DNA from: Deinococcus humi
Lineage (GTDB): Bacteria; Deinococcota; Deinococci; Deinococcales; Deinococcaceae
Assembly (NCBI RefSeq): GCF_014201875.1
Contig: NZ_JACHFL010000004.1
Coordinates: forward strand, 310,001 to 374,000
Reading direction: 5' to 3'
DNA length: 64,000 nt
Below, one piece after another: positions 63,708 to 64,000 of the stretch. How positions within the stretch are numbered: position 1 is the stretch's first letter; every line of letters begins with the position of its first letter. A program made the translations under genes and the position numbers. The notes beneath the pieces are model-generated. The model had not been told where the DNA came from. It did not search any database and saw only the letters and a program-made list of their open reading frames with translations.

Positions 63708-64000
63708 GGTGGACCACGGGGCACGGCCCGAGTGGACCATCATTGTGCACGGCGGGGCACACGAGGTTCCATCAGAAAAGCGCTCGGCAAGCCGGGCCGG
63801 GTGTCTGGCCGCCCTGCGTGCCGGGCGAGAGGTGCTGACAGGCGGCGGCACGGCGGTCGAGGCAGTGGAGGCCGCCCTGCGTGTCCTGGAAGACGATCCC
63901 ACCTTCAATGCAGGGTACGGTTCAGCCCTGAACAGTGACGGGGCGGTAGAGATGGACGCGTCGTTGATGGACGGTGCCACGCTTGATGTCGGCGCAGTGT
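63700..64000 (+). CDS. Isoaspartyl peptidase/L-asparaginase (3' partial)
   Basis: The first 100 residues are visible: WTIIVHGGAHEVP near the N-terminus, AVEAALRVLEDDPTFNAGYG and ALNSDGAVEMDASLMDG. This is the N-terminal nucleophile hydrolase family in which a later threonine, beyond the window, is freed by self-cleavage. Family members split beta-aspartyl dipeptides such as beta-Asp-Arg. Its ATG overlaps the end of cphA. Confidence 0.9.
   Translation, partial: MTEVDHGARPEWTIIVHGGAHEVPSEKRSASRAGCLAALRAGREVLTGGGTAVEAVEAALRVLEDDPTFNAGYGSALNSDGAVEMDASLMDGATLDVGAV

Overview
The window is GC-rich, densely coded bacterial DNA that looks like a Deinococcus chromosome. The basis is family resemblance: a multi-GAF/HATPase sensor kinase of deinococcal style, a cyanophycin synthetase next to an isoaspartyl peptidase, GTG starts and 4-bp gene overlaps, and a Mu-like prophage (these are known from Deinococcus). 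The genus is an inference, not a proof.

Host left arm (1-22174): the 3' end of a branched-chain-amino-acid-type ABC substrate-binding protein with a strong hairpin terminator; a badly decayed multi-GAF histidine kinase; a TPR lipoprotein-like protein overlapping a flavoprotein monooxygenase; a decayed disulfide oxidoreductase that has also lost one redox cysteine; an alpha/beta hydrolase; an unknown gene; a GH38 alpha-mannosidase; an AraC regulator; an MFS exporter; then a four-gene efflux operon (TolC, TolC, adaptor, RND pump) coupled throughout by ATGA overlaps and headed by a TetR gene. A shared motif upstream of both the TetR gene and the operon is a candidate operator.

Prophage (22221-58603, 36,383 bp): a transposable siphovirus. 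Order: leftward S24-type repressor, divergent Ner/Cro-like gene with operators between, DD(35)E transposase (MuA/TniA type), AAA+ ATPase (MuB/TniB type), about twenty small early genes of mostly unknown function (several with zinc-ribbon cysteines), terminase small and large subunits, portal, SPP1-gp7/Mu-gpF-like head protein, scaffold, coat, connectors, tail tube, a tail chaperone pair with a CCCAAAA frameshift site, a 1530-residue tape measure with 228-bp repeats, distal tail proteins, an SGNH-hydrolase tail protein, an Ig/beta-helix tail spike, holin-like membrane proteins, an M23 endolysin and a lipoprotein. No tail sheath gene is visible. Two near-identical promoter-like elements at 32720 and 38557 are candidate late promoters.

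The ends of the element are its most unusual part. Its tips read TGT...ACA, the right end carries five copies of a (G)GWCAAATTAAAYGTC-type motif resembling TnsB/TniA binding sites, and both tips abut exactly a perfect 46-bp direct repeat of host sequence instead of the expected 5-bp target duplication.

Host right arm (58650-64000): an atypical PAS histidine kinase without the phosphoacceptor histidine, cyanophycin synthetase cphA and the start of an overlapping isoaspartyl peptidase/asparaginase gene.
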